Of a DNA stretch of 64,000 bases, positions 44,066 to 53,791 are shown in pieces. The stretch is taken from contig NZ_JAJUJJ010000004.1 of NCBI RefSeq assembly GCF_029265375.1, positions 1 through 64,000 on the forward strand, written 5' to 3'. Each line of letters begins with the position of its first letter. Positions within the stretch are counted from its first letter, which is position 1. The stretch is from Nesterenkonia sp. (GTDB lineage: Bacteria > Actinomycetota > Actinomycetes > Actinomycetales > Micrococcaceae). The notes beneath the pieces are model-generated. The model ran no database searches. It worked only from the letters and a program-made list of their open reading frames with translations, and was not told where the DNA came from. A program made the translations under genes and the position numbers.

Positions 44066-45352
44066 TCACGCCGACTTCAGCATCTCCAACCAGCTCCGGC
44101 GCGCCGCCAGGGCCTCCTCGGCCTCCTTCTGGCGTGCAGCGTCCCCGGAGGCCTGCGCAGCGGCCAGGTCCTGCTCCAGCTGCTCAATGGTCTCCTCCAG
44201 CTGGGTGAGCATTTCGTTCTGGCGGTCGCTGCGTGCCGCCTCCCGCGGGCTGCGGCCGGCACCGGTGGCCTCCCGGTAGGCCTCCTGCACCTCGGCGATG
44301 GCCCGCTCCATACGTTTGACGTCTCCGCGCGGCACTTTGCCGGCGGCATCCCACTGCTCAATCAGCTTCAGGTAGCGGTCCCGCACAGCCTCGGGCTTGG
44401 TGAAGGGCATCAGCTCGCGCAGCTTCTCCAGAATCTCCTCTTTGCGCTTGAGATTCTCGGCGTATTCGGCGTCGATCTTCGCATTGGCCTGCTCGCGGGC
44501 TGAGAAGAACACGTCCTGGGCGGCCCGGAAGCGAGCCCATTGGGCGTCCTCAGTTTTGCGGGGGCCGCGCCCCAGAGCCTTCCAGCGGTCCATCAGCCGG
44601 TGATAGGCCTTGGTCGTCGCACCCCATTCGGTGGAGCTCTGCAGCGCCTCAGCTTCTGCGATCAGCTCCTCCTTGGCCCGCTTGATCTCCGCGGCTTCCT
44701 TGTCGCGGCGGACGAAGAATGCCTTGCGGCTGCGCTCAAAGCGGCTGCGGGCGTCGCGGAACCGCCGCCACAGCGGATCCTCCTGCGCCTTGGTGAGCCG
44801 GGGCGGAGTGCGCTGCTCAGCCTTCCACGCCTCAAACAGCTCAGCCATCCGCGCCTGGGCGGTCTTCCAGTGCTGAGAATCGGGGTCGGCGTCGGCCAGC
44901 GCCTCCGCCTCAGCGACGATCTCCTCGCGGACCGCGACCTTAGCCGCCAGCGCCTGCTCATTCTGCTTGGCCTCCTCCGCGGCGATGGCCTCGATTCCGG
45001 CCTGCACCTCACTCAGCAGGCTGCGCAGCTCCTCGACGTCGCCCAACCAGGTGCCCTCTTCCAGCTCGGAGACCAGCTGTTCACGGCTGGCGCGCAGGTG
45101 GGCTGCGGAATCGGCCTGGGTGGCCACCCGGGCGGCCAGCAGCAGAGCCCGGTTGTAGAGATCATCGAACTTCCGGGTGAAGTACTGCAGCGCCTCGTCC
45201 TCGCCTCCGGCGGAGTACTGGCCCACATACTTCTCCTCGCCTCCGGGTTCGCTCGGCAGGGCGTAGACGTGGCCTTCGGCATCGACGCGGGCCCGGTCGC
45301 GGATCTCGTCGAGGGAGGTCTGGTGATACGTAGGCTTGACTGCAGGGCTCAT
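44066..45352 (-). CDS. DUF349 domain protein, coiled-coil rich
   Basis: A 428-residue charged protein with DUF349 repeats: WKTAQARMAELFEAWKAEQR, LWRRFRDARSRFERSRKAFF, and QWARFRAAQDVFFSAREQANA. Long helices rich in Ala, Glu and Arg follow. The function of DUF349 proteins is not settled. It ends 94 bases before mltG and starts divergently to hisS. ATG 45352 follows a TACCCT box by seven bases; there is no ribosome site. The frame is open up to 45433 without similarity. Confidence 0.85.
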   Translation of the reverse strand: MSPAVKPTYHQTSLDEIRDRARVDAEGHVYALPSEPGGEEKYVGQYSAGGEDEALQYFTRKFDDLYNRALLLAARVATQADSAAHLRASREQLVSELEEGTWLGDVEELRSLLSEVQAGIEAIAAEEAKQNEQALAAKVAVREEIVAEAEALADADPDSQHWKTAQARMAELFEAWKAEQRTPPRLTKAQEDPLWRRFRDARSRFERSRKAFFVRRDKEAAEIKRAKEELIAEAEALQSSTEWGATTKAYHRLMDRWKALGRGPRKTEDAQWARFRAAQDVFFSAREQANAKIDAEYAENLKRKEEILEKLRELMPFTKPEAVRDRYLKLIEQWDAAGKVPRGDVKRMERAIAEVQEAYREATGAGRSPREAARSDRQNEMLTQLEETIEQLEQDLAAAQASGDAARQKEAEEALAARRSWLEMLKSA

Positions 45353-45359
45353 GGCATCA

Positions 45360-45365
45360 AGGGTA
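45360..45365 (-). promoter_or_regulatory. -10 box for the DUF349 gene
   Basis: TACCCT on the minus strand, seven bases before ATG 45352. The divergent hisS has a TATGAT at 45377-45382, so the two promoters sit back-to-back in a 74-base gap. Confidence 0.4.
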
Positions 45366-45426
45366 CCGGCAATGGATATGATGGTCAGGTTTGGCACCTG
45401 CGGCATTGAAGGAGACTGAGGAGCAT

Positions 45427-46770
45427 ATGGCACGCACCGCTTCCCTGTCCGGCTACCTGGAGCTGCTGCCCGAGGAGCGCCTGGTGGAGCTGCATATGCT
45501 CGACACCCTCCGCCGCGTCTTTGAGGCCCACGGGTTCTCCTCCATCGAGTCCCGCGCCGTTGAGCCGCTCGAGGTGCTGCTCGGCAAAGGCGAGATCGAC
45601 AAAGAGGTCTACGCGGTCTCCCGCATCCACGACGACGACGGCGCCGCCGCCGCGGCCAAGCATGCCCTGCACTTCGATCTCACGGTCCCCTTCGCCCGCT
45701 ATGTGGTGGAGAATGCCGGGCACCTGGCGTTCCCGTTCCGCCGCTACCAGATCCAGAAGGTCTGGCGGGGCGAACGCCCCCAGGCTGGACGCTTCCGGGA
45801 ATTCACCCAGGCCGATATCGACATCGTCGGCGACGGGGAGCTGCCCTTCCGCTGCGATGTGGAGATCGCTCTGGTGATGGCCCGTGCCCTGGAGGCGCTG
45901 CGCATCGGGGAATTCACCCTGCGGGTCAACAGCCGCAAGCTCTCCGAAGGGTTCTACCGCTCCATCGGCCTGGAGGATACGGCTGCGGTGCTGCGCGCGG
46001 TGGACAAGTTGGAGAAGATCGGCGCCGAGCGGGTGGCCGCCGAGCTTGTTGAGACTGCCGGCGCATCCGAGACCCAGGCGGAGCAGGCTCTGGCACTGGC
46101 CCGGATCAGGACCTCTGAGCCCGACGTCGCCCCCCGGGTATTGGATCTGCTCGGCGATGCCGCACCGGACGACCTGCTGCGGCAGGGGTTGGAGGAGCTC
46201 ACCACGGTGATGGCTGAGCTGACCTCCCGGGTTCCGGGCCGGGCAGAGGCGGATCTGTCGATCGCCCGCGGGCTGGACTACTACACCGGCACCGTCATCG
46301 AGACCGTGCTGCACGGTCACGAGGAGCTGGGCTCGGTCTGCTCCGGAGGCCGGTACGAGTCGCTGGCCACCAAGGGCCGGCGCAGCTTCCCCGGAGTGGG
46401 GCTGTCCATCGGGCTGACCCGGCTGCTCTCCGCGCTGCTGGATTCCGGGGAGGTCTCCGCCTCCCGGAAAGTGCCCACCGCGGTGTATGTCACCCTGCGC
46501 GAGGACCAGGACTGGCCGGCCGCCCAAGACGTGGCCGACCAGCTGCGCGAGCGGGGCATCAGCGCCGAGGTGGCGCTGAGCGCAGAGAAGTTCGGCAAGC
46601 AGATCAAGTATGCCGATCGGCGGGGCATCCCCTACGTCTGGTTCACTGACGAGCAGGGACGTCACGAGGTCAAGGACATCCGCAGCGGCCAGCAGACCGA
46701 GGCCGACCCGGCCAGCTGGTCTCCGGCGGCCGTGGACCTCACCCCTCAGATACGATTCAACGACCGCTGA
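45427..46770 (+). CDS. hisS: Histidyl-tRNA synthetase
   Basis: A 447-residue class II synthetase. Motif 2 reads FRRYQIQKVWRGERPQAGRFREF, the histidine-binding ARGLDYYTGTVIE and motif 3 GLSIGLTRL follow, and the C-terminal anticodon-binding domain is intact (VALSAEKFGKQIKYA). ATG 45427 is set by GAGGAG (45418-45423) and AAGGAG (45409-45414). aspS follows 39 bases downstream on the same strand, probably in one transcript. Confidence 0.95.
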   Translation: MARTASLSGYLELLPEERLVELHMLDTLRRVFEAHGFSSIESRAVEPLEVLLGKGEIDKEVYAVSRIHDDDGAAAAAKHALHFDLTVPFARYVVENAGHLAFPFRRYQIQKVWRGERPQAGRFREFTQADIDIVGDGELPFRCDVEIALVMARALEALRIGEFTLRVNSRKLSEGFYRSIGLEDTAAVLRAVDKLEKIGAERVAAELVETAGASETQAEQALALARIRTSEPDVAPRVLDLLGDAAPDDLLRQGLEELTTVMAELTSRVPGRAEADLSIARGLDYYTGTVIETVLHGHEELGSVCSGGRYESLATKGRRSFPGVGLSIGLTRLLSALLDSGEVSASRKVPTAVYVTLREDQDWPAAQDVADQLRERGISAEVALSAEKFGKQIKYADRRGIPYVWFTDEQGRHEVKDIRSGQQTEADPASWSPAAVDLTPQIRFNDR

Positions 46771-46809
46771 GCATCGCGGACCCGGATTCGACACCCTAGG
46801 AAGGACACA

Positions 46810-48621
46810 GTGCTCCGCACCCACACCACCGGCGAGATCAACGCCGGACTCATTGGCCAGACCGTCACCCTCACCGGCTGGGTGGCCCGCCGCCGCGACC
46901 ACGGCGGGGTCGCCTTCCTGGATCTGCGTGATGCTGCGGGCATCGCCCAGGTGGTCGTCCGCGACGAGGCCGATTTCGATCCGCTGCGCAATGAGTTCGT
47001 CCTGAGGGTCACCGGCACAGTGGAGCGCCGTCCGGCCGGCAATGAGAACCCGAACCTGCCTTCGGGCGAGGTGGAGATCATCGTCGAGGAGCTGGAGGTG
47101 CTCAACACCGCCGCTCCGCTGCCCTTCCAGATCGATGAGCATGTTGAAGTCGGCGAGGAGGCCCGGCTGCGCCACCGCTATCTAGACCTGCGCCGCGAGG
47201 GGCCGGGACAGGCGATCCGGCTGCGTTCGGAGGCCAACCGGGTGGCCCGCGAGGTCCTGCATGCCGAAGGCTTCACTGAGGTGGAGACCCCCACCCTGAC
47301 CCGCTCCACCCCGGAGGGAGCGCGTGACTTCCTGGTGCCTGCCCGCCTGGCCCCTGGCTCGTGGTACGCCCTGCCGCAGTCGCCCCAGCTGTTCAAGCAG
47401 CTGCTGCAGGTCGGCGGAGTGGAGAAGTACTACCAGATCGCCCGCTGCTACCGCGACGAGGACTTCCGCGCTGACCGGCAGCCAGAGTTCACCCAGCTGG
47501 ACATTGAAGCCAGCTTCGTGGAGCAGCAGGACGTCATCGAGCTGGCTGAGCAGATCATCCGCCGGCTGTGGTCCCTGATCGGCGTCGAGATCCCACAGAC
47601 CATCCCGCACATCACCTACCGGGAGGCGATGGCGAAGTACGGCTCCGATAAGCCGGACCTGCGCTTCGGCCTGGAGCTGACCGAGCTGACCGAATACTTC
47701 AAGGACACCCCTTTCCGGGTGTTCCAGGCCCCCTATGTGGGCGCGGTGGTCATGCCCGGCGGCGCGTCCCAGCCGCGGCGCACCTTGGACGCCTGGCAGG
47801 AGTGGGCCAAGCAGCGCGGCGCCAAAGGCCTGGCCTATGTGCTGGTCGGCGAGGACGGTGAGCTCGGCGGCCCGGTGGCCAAGAACCTCTCTGAGGCCGA
47901 GAAGGCCGGCCTGGCTGAAGCCGTGGGTGCCTCCCCCGGCGACTGCATCTTCTTCGCCGCCGGGGAGACCAAGGCCTCCCGGGCGCTGCTGGGTGCAGCC
48001 CGCAATGAGATCGCCGAGCGGGTGGGGCTGATCGAACCCGGCTCCTGGTCCTTCGTGTGGGTGGTGGATGCTCCCATGTTCGAGCCTGCCGCCGAAGCCA
48101 AGGCCTCCGGAGATGTGGCCGTGGGCGAGGGCGCCTGGACCGCGGTGCATCATGCCTTCACCGCGCCGAAGCCCGAGTTCGCCGAGACCTTCGACGCTGA
48201 GCCGGGCGAAGCTCTGGCCAATGCCTATGACCTGGTGTGCAACGGCAATGAGATCGCCGGCGGCTCACTGCGTGTCTACCGCCGGGACGTACAGGAGCGG
48301 ATCTTCAAGGTCATGGGCATCTCCGAAGAGGAGGCCCAGGAGAAGTTCGGCTTCCTGCTGGATGCCTTCAAGTACGGCGCTCCCCCGCACGGCGGCATCG
48401 CCTTCGGCTGGGACCGCGTGATCGCACTGCTGGCCGGGGAGGAGTCGATCCGTGAGGTCATCGCGTTCCCGAAGACCGGCGGCGGCTTCGACCCGCTGAC
48501 TGCCGCTCCGGCCCCGATCACTGCCGCCCAGCGCAAGGAAGCCGGCGTGGATGCCAAGCCTGAGCCGAAGCCGGGCGAGGCTAGGCAGGGCGCAGTGAAG
48601 CAGCCGGTCGACGAGTCCTGA
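46810..48621 (+). CDS. aspS: Aspartyl-tRNA synthetase
   Basis: A 603-residue bacterial-type AspRS with N-terminal OB fold ([21 protein letters not shown]), class II core ([31 protein letters not shown]), a GAD insertion and motif 3 GIAFGWDRV. The GTG start at 46810 is preceded by AGGAAGGA. Whether it is non-discriminating depends on asparagine synthesis genes outside this window. The last 41 bases overlap a small convergent ORF. Confidence 0.95.
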   Translation: MLRTHTTGEINAGLIGQTVTLTGWVARRRDHGGVAFLDLRDAAGIAQVVVRDEADFDPLRNEFVLRVTGTVERRPAGNENPNLPSGEVEIIVEELEVLNTAAPLPFQIDEHVEVGEEARLRHRYLDLRREGPGQAIRLRSEANRVAREVLHAEGFTEVETPTLTRSTPEGARDFLVPARLAPGSWYALPQSPQLFKQLLQVGGVEKYYQIARCYRDEDFRADRQPEFTQLDIEASFVEQQDVIELAEQIIRRLWSLIGVEIPQTIPHITYREAMAKYGSDKPDLRFGLELTELTEYFKDTPFRVFQAPYVGAVVMPGGASQPRRTLDAWQEWAKQRGAKGLAYVLVGEDGELGGPVAKNLSEAEKAGLAEAVGASPGDCIFFAAGETKASRALLGAARNEIAERVGLIEPGSWSFVWVVDAPMFEPAAEAKASGDVAVGEGAWTAVHHAFTAPKPEFAETFDAEPGEALANAYDLVCNGNEIAGGSLRVYRRDVQERIFKVMGISEEEAQEKFGFLLDAFKYGAPPHGGIAFGWDRVIALLAGEESIREVIAFPKTGGGFDPLTAAPAPITAAQRKEAGVDAKPEPKPGEARQGAVKQPVDES

Positions 48622-48844
48622 GCCGGGCAGCGGGCGCGGCCCCGTCTTCGGCGGCGAGGAGCAGTCCGCGGCCGCGGATCGCCAGCAGAAGCACTGCCGC
48701 GCTCACCAAGGTCAGTCCGAGCATCGGGTAGATCATCGGCCCTGCTCCGCCCAGGCCGGGCAGCATGTGCGCCAGCATGCCCACGGTGAGCAGCGTGGCA
48801 GCTGCCGAGGCACCGACGGGGTTCCAGCCTGTGAATACCCTCAC
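48581..48844 (-). CDS. Small two-helix membrane protein, coupled to dtd
   Basis: An 87-residue ORF starting at GTG 48844, which overlaps the dtd stop by four bases (GTGA, 48841-48844), the usual sign of translational coupling. It encodes two hydrophobic helices ([17 protein letters not shown] and [20 protein letters not shown]) followed by an Arg/Ala-rich tail that runs into the end of aspS on the other strand. No homologue is recognised by reading. It could be a real small membrane protein or a chance frame. Confidence 0.45.
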   Translation of the reverse strand: MRVFTGWNPVGASAAATLLTVGMLAHMLPGLGGAGPMIYPMLGLTLVSAAVLLLAIRGRGLLLAAEDGAAPAARLRTRRPAASLRPA

Positions 48845-49320
48845 ACCGAGCCTGACTCCCGCCGCGGGCGCTGCAGATCCTCGGTGTCGACGACCAGCGT
48901 GACTGGTCCGTCGTTGACCAGCTCGACCTCCATGTCCGCACCGAATCGGCCGGTGTGCACCCGGGCCCCGAGGCGGCGCAGCGCGGACACGAAGGATTCG
49001 TAGAGGGGTTCGCTCACCGGTCCCGGGGCCGCGCGGCTCCATGACGGACGGCGTCCGCGGCGGACGTCGGCATGCAGGGTGAACTGGCTGACCACCAGCA
49101 GCGGCGCCCCGGCCTGGGCGCATGACCGCTCCCCCGCCAGGATCCGCAGCCCAAAGATCTTGTCAGCCAGCAGCTCGGCCTCGGCGGTGGTGTCCTCATG
49201 GGTCACGCCGAGCAGCACGACCAGCCCCTCGCCGTCGAACCCGGTGCTCGTCGCGCTCGGGTCGTCGTCGCCGGTCAGCCGGACATGAGCACGCGAGACG
49301 CGTTGGATCACTGCACGCAT
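48841..49320 (-). CDS. dtd: D-aminoacyl-tRNA deacylase
   Basis: A 159-residue deacylase that removes D-amino acids and glycine from mischarged tRNA. The SQFTL motif (VVSQFTLHAD) and the NDGPVT motif near the C-terminus form the active site with the conserved N-terminal MRAVIQRVSRA. An insertion of about ten residues (GDDDPSATS) after the first strand makes it slightly long. ATG 49320 (MRAVIQ) is used; the frame continues upstream without similarity. It lies between aspS and rarA on the other strand. Confidence 0.93.
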   Translation of the reverse strand: MRAVIQRVSRAHVRLTGDDDPSATSTGFDGEGLVVLLGVTHEDTTAEAELLADKIFGLRILAGERSCAQAGAPLLVVSQFTLHADVRRGRRPSWSRAAPGPVSEPLYESFVSALRRLGARVHTGRFGADMEVELVNDGPVTLVVDTEDLQRPRRESGSV

Positions 49321-49439
49321 GCTCCACATTCTGGCACGCGCCCGCGCGGCTGCCGACGGTGCCGACCCGGACGCCGTCGGTGCGCGGCACGCGATAGAGT
49401 CGAGGCCGACCGTTCGACGACATCTGTGAGGAGGCCGCG

Positions 49440-50813
49440 GTGACCGATCCGCTCGGCGGAGACCTGTTCTCCAGCGCGAAGTTCGAAGACCCCCAGGCCT
49501 CCGCACCGGGGCAGCGACGGCGGCACACTCCGCTTGCTGTGCGGATGCGGCCGCAGCGGCTGGATGAGATCGTCGGGCAGAAGCACCTGCTCAAGGACGG
49601 CTCGCCGCTGCGGGTGCTGGCCGAGGGCTCACGCGGCCCGGCCGGACCCTCCTCGGTGATCCTCTACGGTCCGCCCGGCACCGGGAAGACCACGATCGCA
49701 CACGTCATCGCCCGCGGCGGCCAGCGAAAGTTTGTGGAGCTCTCCGCCATTCGTGCCGGCGTCAAGGATGTCCGTCAGGTGATGGACGCAGCGCTGAACG
49801 ACCGTGACCTCCACGGGGTCACCACGGTGCTGTTCCTCGATGAGATCCACCGGTTCAACAAGGCCCAGCAGGACGCGCTGCTGCCCGGGGTGGAGAACGG
49901 CTGGGTGATTCTGGTGGCCGCCACCACGGAGAACCCCTCCTTCAGCGTGGTGGCTCCGCTGCTCTCCCGTTCGCTGCTGCTGACTCTGCACCCGCTGACC
50001 CGCGAGGATCTGGACGCTCTGGTTGACCGGGCGCTGCAGGAGCCCCGGGGCCTGAACGGACAGTACAGCCTGGATCAGAAGGCCCGCGACCATATTCTGC
50101 GGGTCTCCGGCGGCGATGCGCGCCGGGTTCTGACCACCTTGGAGGCTGCTGCCGCTGTGGCTGCCGGCCGGGAGGCCGCGGAGATTACCGCAGAGGACGC
50201 CGAGCAGGCGGCCGATTTCGCGGTGCAGCGCTATGACAAGGACGGCGACCAGCACTACGACATCATCTCCGCGTTCATCAAGTCGCTGCGCGGCTCGGAT
50301 GTGGACGCTGCGCTGCACTATTTGGCGCGGATGATCGTGGCCGGCGAGGATCCCCGGTTCATCGCCCGCCGTCTGGTCATCGCCGCCGGTGAAGAGGTGG
50401 CCATGGCTGATCCCTCAGCCCTGCAGACGGCGATCGCCGCAGCCGATGCGGTCCAGCTGATCGGGATGCCGGAGGCCAGGATCCTGCTGGCCCAGGCCAC
50501 CGTGCATATCGCCACCGCCCCGAAGTCCAACGCCTCCTACAAGGCGCTGGATGCTGCGATCGCGGACGTGCGGGCCGGCAAGGGTGGGCCCGTTCCGCCG
50601 CATCTGCGGGACGCGCATTACGCCGGCGCCCACCGATTGGGCCACGGGAAGGGCTACATCTACGCCCACGACGCCGCCAACCACGTCGCCGCGCAGCAGT
50701 ACGCCCCTGACGACCTGGTGGGAACCGACTACTACTCCCCCACCACCAACGGGTATGAGCGCAGCGTCGCCGAGCGGGTGGAGCGGCTGCGCGCCATCAT
50801 CCGCGGCCACTAG
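49440..50813 (+). CDS. rarA: Replication-associated recombination protein A (AAA+ ATPase)
   Basis: A 457-residue AAA+ ATPase of the RarA/MgsA/WRNIP1 family acting at stalled forks. Walker A is GPPGTGKTT, Walker [20 protein letters not shown], sensor 1 TTENPSF, and the C-terminal tetramerisation region contains [15 protein letters not shown]. The GTG start has GAGGAGG seven bases upstream. It ends before a strong hairpin shared with the convergent qcrB. Confidence 0.95.
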   Translation: MTDPLGGDLFSSAKFEDPQASAPGQRRRHTPLAVRMRPQRLDEIVGQKHLLKDGSPLRVLAEGSRGPAGPSSVILYGPPGTGKTTIAHVIARGGQRKFVELSAIRAGVKDVRQVMDAALNDRDLHGVTTVLFLDEIHRFNKAQQDALLPGVENGWVILVAATTENPSFSVVAPLLSRSLLLTLHPLTREDLDALVDRALQEPRGLNGQYSLDQKARDHILRVSGGDARRVLTTLEAAAAVAAGREAAEITAEDAEQAADFAVQRYDKDGDQHYDIISAFIKSLRGSDVDAALHYLARMIVAGEDPRFIARRLVIAAGEEVAMADPSALQTAIAAADAVQLIGMPEARILLAQATVHIATAPKSNASYKALDAAIADVRAGKGGPVPPHLRDAHYAGAHRLGHGKGYIYAHDAANHVAAQQYAPDDLVGTDYYSPTTNGYERSVAERVERLRAIIRGH

Positions 50814-50846
50814 GCCCCGGCCCCGCCGCAGGGGCATCACGTGTCA

Positions 50847-50891
50847 GAAGGGCCCAAACTCCCGGCTCTGAAGGCGAGGTTTGGGCCCTTC
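50847..50891. terminator. Bidirectional hairpin terminator between rarA and qcrB
   Basis: Perfect 13-bp arms GAAGGGCCCAAAC (50847-50859) and GTTTGGGCCCTTC (50879-50891) enclose a 19-base loop between converging stops. No U tract is present on either side. The position between two convergent operons supports terminator function in both directions. Confidence 0.8.
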
Positions 50892-50918
50892 CGGCACGTA
50901 ACGTGCGGGGACGGCGGA

Positions 50919-52655
50919 TCAGTGCCGGCCGGAGTGGCCTGCGGTGATCTGCTCCTGCGACTGGGCTGCCTCCAGCCCGGTGGCGCCGTCGTGGTGCCCG
51001 TTGTGCTCCAGGGCCTCCAGATACTCCTGGCGGGACACCGGCTCCACACGGTCCTCGAAGAACATGCGGTTCAGCGCGGCACGGAACTTCTCCACCCGTG
51101 TGACCTTGCCCTTGGCGTTGGGCCGCGGACCGGACGGTGCCGGAGCCTCGTAGGAGACCAGGGTCCACAGTTCGTACTCGCTGGGCAGCTTGTGCCGCTC
51201 GTGGAATCCGCCGTCGGGGCTGACCTCGATGATGCCGGCTTCGTGGCCGTGCAGGGCGATCTCCCGGTCCTTGCGCTGCAGGGCCAGGCAGATCCGCTTG
51301 GTCAGGATGTAGGCGATCACCGGGCCGACGAAGATCAGCACGCGCGACCAGTAGGTGATGTCGTTCAGCGACAGCTGGAAGTGCGTGGCGATCAGGTCAT
51401 TGGAGCCCATGCCCCACATGATGCAGTAGAAGGTCACCGTGGCCGCGCCGACGGCAGTGCGGGTGGGCGCGTTGCGCGGGCGGTCCAGCAGATGGTGCTC
51501 CTTCTTGTCGCCGGTGATCCAGGCCTCGATCCAGGGCCAGATGAACATGCCCAGGAACATCACCGCGATCGGGATCATCGGCACCAGCACGGGGGTGGCC
51601 ACTGAGTTGCCGCCCCACGGGGTGGGGATGACGAACTCCAGCGGGATCGGTCCCAGCCAGCCGGGCATCAGGCGCAGCACGCCTTCGAAGGGCCCGATGT
51701 ACCAGTCCGGCTGGGCCCCGGCCTGCACAGGCGACGGGTCGTAGGGGCCGTAGTTCCACAGCGCGTTGATCTGGAAGGTGCCCGAGATCAGGCACAGGAT
51801 GCCCAGCACGATGAAGAAGAAGCCGCCGGCCTTGGCCGCATACACCGGACCCACCGGGTAGCCGACCACATTGCGCTCAGTCCGGCCCGGACCGGGGTAC
51901 TGAGTGTGCTTGTGCACGACCACCATGAACAGGTGGATCGCGATGAGGATGAGGATCATCCCCGGGATGATGAAGATGTGCAGGGTGTAGAGGCGCGGAA
52001 TCACCTCATCACCGGGGAACTCACCGCCGAAGAGGAAGAAGGAGAGGTAGGTGCCCACCACCGGGATGGCCTTCATCATGCCGTCGATGATGCGCAGGCC
52101 GTTGCCGGAGAGCACCTCATCCGGCAGCGAGTAGCCGGTGAAGCCGGCACCCAGGCCCAGGATCAGCAGTGCGCAGCCGACCACCCAGTTCAGCTCACGC
52201 GGCTTGCGGAAGGCGCCGGTGAAGAACACACGGAGCATGTGCACGCTCATCGCCAGGATGAACAGCAGCGCGCCCCAGTGGTGCAGCTGGCGCATGAACA
52301 GTCCGCCGCGCACATCGAAGCTCAGCTCCAGGGCGGTGGCGTAGGCGGTGGACATGTCCACCCCCTGCAGCGGGGCGTAGGACCCGGAGTAGCGGGTGGT
52401 GGCCATCGAGGGGTCGAACCAGAACGTCAGGAACGCGCCGGAGAGCACCACGATGATGAAGCTGTAGAGCGCCACCTCGCCGAACATGAACGACCAGTGA
52501 TCCGGGAAGACCTTCCGGCCGAACTCCCGGACGATACCGGTGCCGCCGACCCGCTGGTCCACGTAGTTGGCGATGCGTCCGGTGCGCGTCCTGGGCTGGT
52601 ACTGATCGGCCTCGAGGTACTGAGCCTCGGTGTAGTTCTTATCAGCGGCGCTCAT
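50919..52655 (-). CDS. qcrB: Cytochrome bc1 complex cytochrome b subunit
   Basis: A 578-residue polytopic membrane protein holding two b haems and the quinol sites. His ligands sit in FMRQLHHWGALLFILAMSVHMLRVFFTGA and LYTLHIFIIPGMILILIAIHLFMVVVH-type helices, and PDWYIGPFEG replaces the PEWY quinol motif, as in Actinobacteria. The C-terminus has an actinobacterial extension rich in charged residues. It is the last gene of ctaE-qcrC-qcrA-qcrB and overlaps qcrA by four bases. It forms a bc1-aa3 supercomplex. Confidence 0.96.
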   Translation of the reverse strand: MSAADKNYTEAQYLEADQYQPRTRTGRIANYVDQRVGGTGIVREFGRKVFPDHWSFMFGEVALYSFIIVVLSGAFLTFWFDPSMATTRYSGSYAPLQGVDMSTAYATALELSFDVRGGLFMRQLHHWGALLFILAMSVHMLRVFFTGAFRKPRELNWVVGCALLILGLGAGFTGYSLPDEVLSGNGLRIIDGMMKAIPVVGTYLSFFLFGGEFPGDEVIPRLYTLHIFIIPGMILILIAIHLFMVVVHKHTQYPGPGRTERNVVGYPVGPVYAAKAGGFFFIVLGILCLISGTFQINALWNYGPYDPSPVQAGAQPDWYIGPFEGVLRLMPGWLGPIPLEFVIPTPWGGNSVATPVLVPMIPIAVMFLGMFIWPWIEAWITGDKKEHHLLDRPRNAPTRTAVGAATVTFYCIMWGMGSNDLIATHFQLSLNDITYWSRVLIFVGPVIAYILTKRICLALQRKDREIALHGHEAGIIEVSPDGGFHERHKLPSEYELWTLVSYEAPAPSGPRPNAKGKVTRVEKFRAALNRMFFEDRVEPVSRQEYLEALEHNGHHDGATGLEAAQSQEQITAGHSGRH

Positions 52656-53731
52656 GCGTTGCCACGCTCCCAGTAAGTCGGGCCGACAGGTTCAGTGAAG
52701 TCGCTGCGTGCCACGAGGAAGCCCTCGTCGTCGACGGTGATCGGCAGCTGCGGCAGCGGCCGGCCGGCGGGTCCGAAGACCACCTTGAACTCCTGTGCGG
52801 CGTCGAAGGTGGACTGGTGGCACGGGCAGAGCAGGTGGTGGGTGTGCCGCTCATAGAGAGCCACCGGGCATCCCACGTGGGTGCACACCTTGGAGCAGGC
52901 GATGATGCCTTGATAGGTCCAGTCCTCACGGCCCGGGCTGGTGTGCTCAAAGTCTTCGGGATTCATCCGCATCAGCAGCACCACGGCCTTGGCCTTCTCA
53001 GAGAGCCGCTCACCGTGGCTGGAGATCTCCCGCAGGTTCTCCGGGATCACGTGCATGGCTGAACCCACCGTCAGGTCCGAGGCCCGGATCGGGGTGCCTG
53101 TGGGGTCGCGGACCAGCCGCACGCCCTCATCCCAGATGGTGTGGCGCATCCGCTCGGGGCTGAACTCCTCGCCGTAAGCACGGTCCAGGTCGCGGAACAT
53201 CACCACGGCCGGCAGCGGAGCCAGCAGAGCCGCTGCGATGAGCGTATTGCGCAGCAGCGGACGGCGCTTGATCTGGGTCTCTTCCACGATCTCGCCCATC
53301 ATCTGAGCCGCCTCAGCACGCTCAGCCTCGGCGCGCAGCGGCTTGCGGGGCTCGACGATTTCGTGGTCGGGCATGAGCGTCTTCGCCCAATGCACCACAC
53401 CCAGGCCGATGCCGAGCATGGCAAAGGCCGAGCCGACGCCCAGCAGAGTGTTCTGGATGCGCAGCCACTGCATGTGGTCGAAGTACTCGCCGAACTCTTC
53501 GCTGGTGCGGCCGATCGCGAAGTACCCGACCATGAAGACGATGGTGCCGATGATCGAGATGATGAACAGCGTGGCGACCTGCCGCTCGCTGCGCTTGGCG
53601 GCCTTCTCGTCCACATCCGACAGCCGCGGGCGGTGCGGCGGCAGCCCAGGGCTGTCGATGGCGTAGGTGCCTGACTCCCCCTCGCCGGCTGTGACGACGG
53701 CGCCCGATTCGCCGTTACCGTGCTCGGCCAT
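52652..53731 (-). CDS. qcrA: Cytochrome bc1 complex Rieske iron-sulfur subunit
   Basis: A 359-residue actinobacterial Rieske protein with three membrane helices (about 52-74, 94-115 and 160-178) and a C-terminal [2Fe-2S] domain. Ligands are C283-x-H285 and C302-x-x-H305, with C288 and C304 for the disulfide. It receives electrons from quinol at QcrB and passes them to the dihaem QcrC. Overlap with qcrB suggests coupled synthesis. Confidence 0.96.
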   Translation of the reverse strand: MAEHGNGESGAVVTAGEGESGTYAIDSPGLPPHRPRLSDVDEKAAKRSERQVATLFIISIIGTIVFMVGYFAIGRTSEEFGEYFDHMQWLRIQNTLLGVGSAFAMLGIGLGVVHWAKTLMPDHEIVEPRKPLRAEAERAEAAQMMGEIVEETQIKRRPLLRNTLIAAALLAPLPAVVMFRDLDRAYGEEFSPERMRHTIWDEGVRLVRDPTGTPIRASDLTVGSAMHVIPENLREISSHGERLSEKAKAVVLLMRMNPEDFEHTSPGREDWTYQGIIACSKVCTHVGCPVALYERHTHHLLCPCHQSTFDAAQEFKVVFGPAGRPLPQLPITVDDEGFLVARSDFTEPVGPTYWERGNA

Positions 53732-53791
53732 ATGGTTTCTGTCCTTTGCTGTGTCTGAAGTGCGGTATGGGTGCGTGTGTGGGGTGCGGAG

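Noticed and set aside
45385-47175. 596-residue minus-strand open frame
   Set aside because: Antisense of hisS and the start of aspS; no motif and a composition typical of shadow frames.
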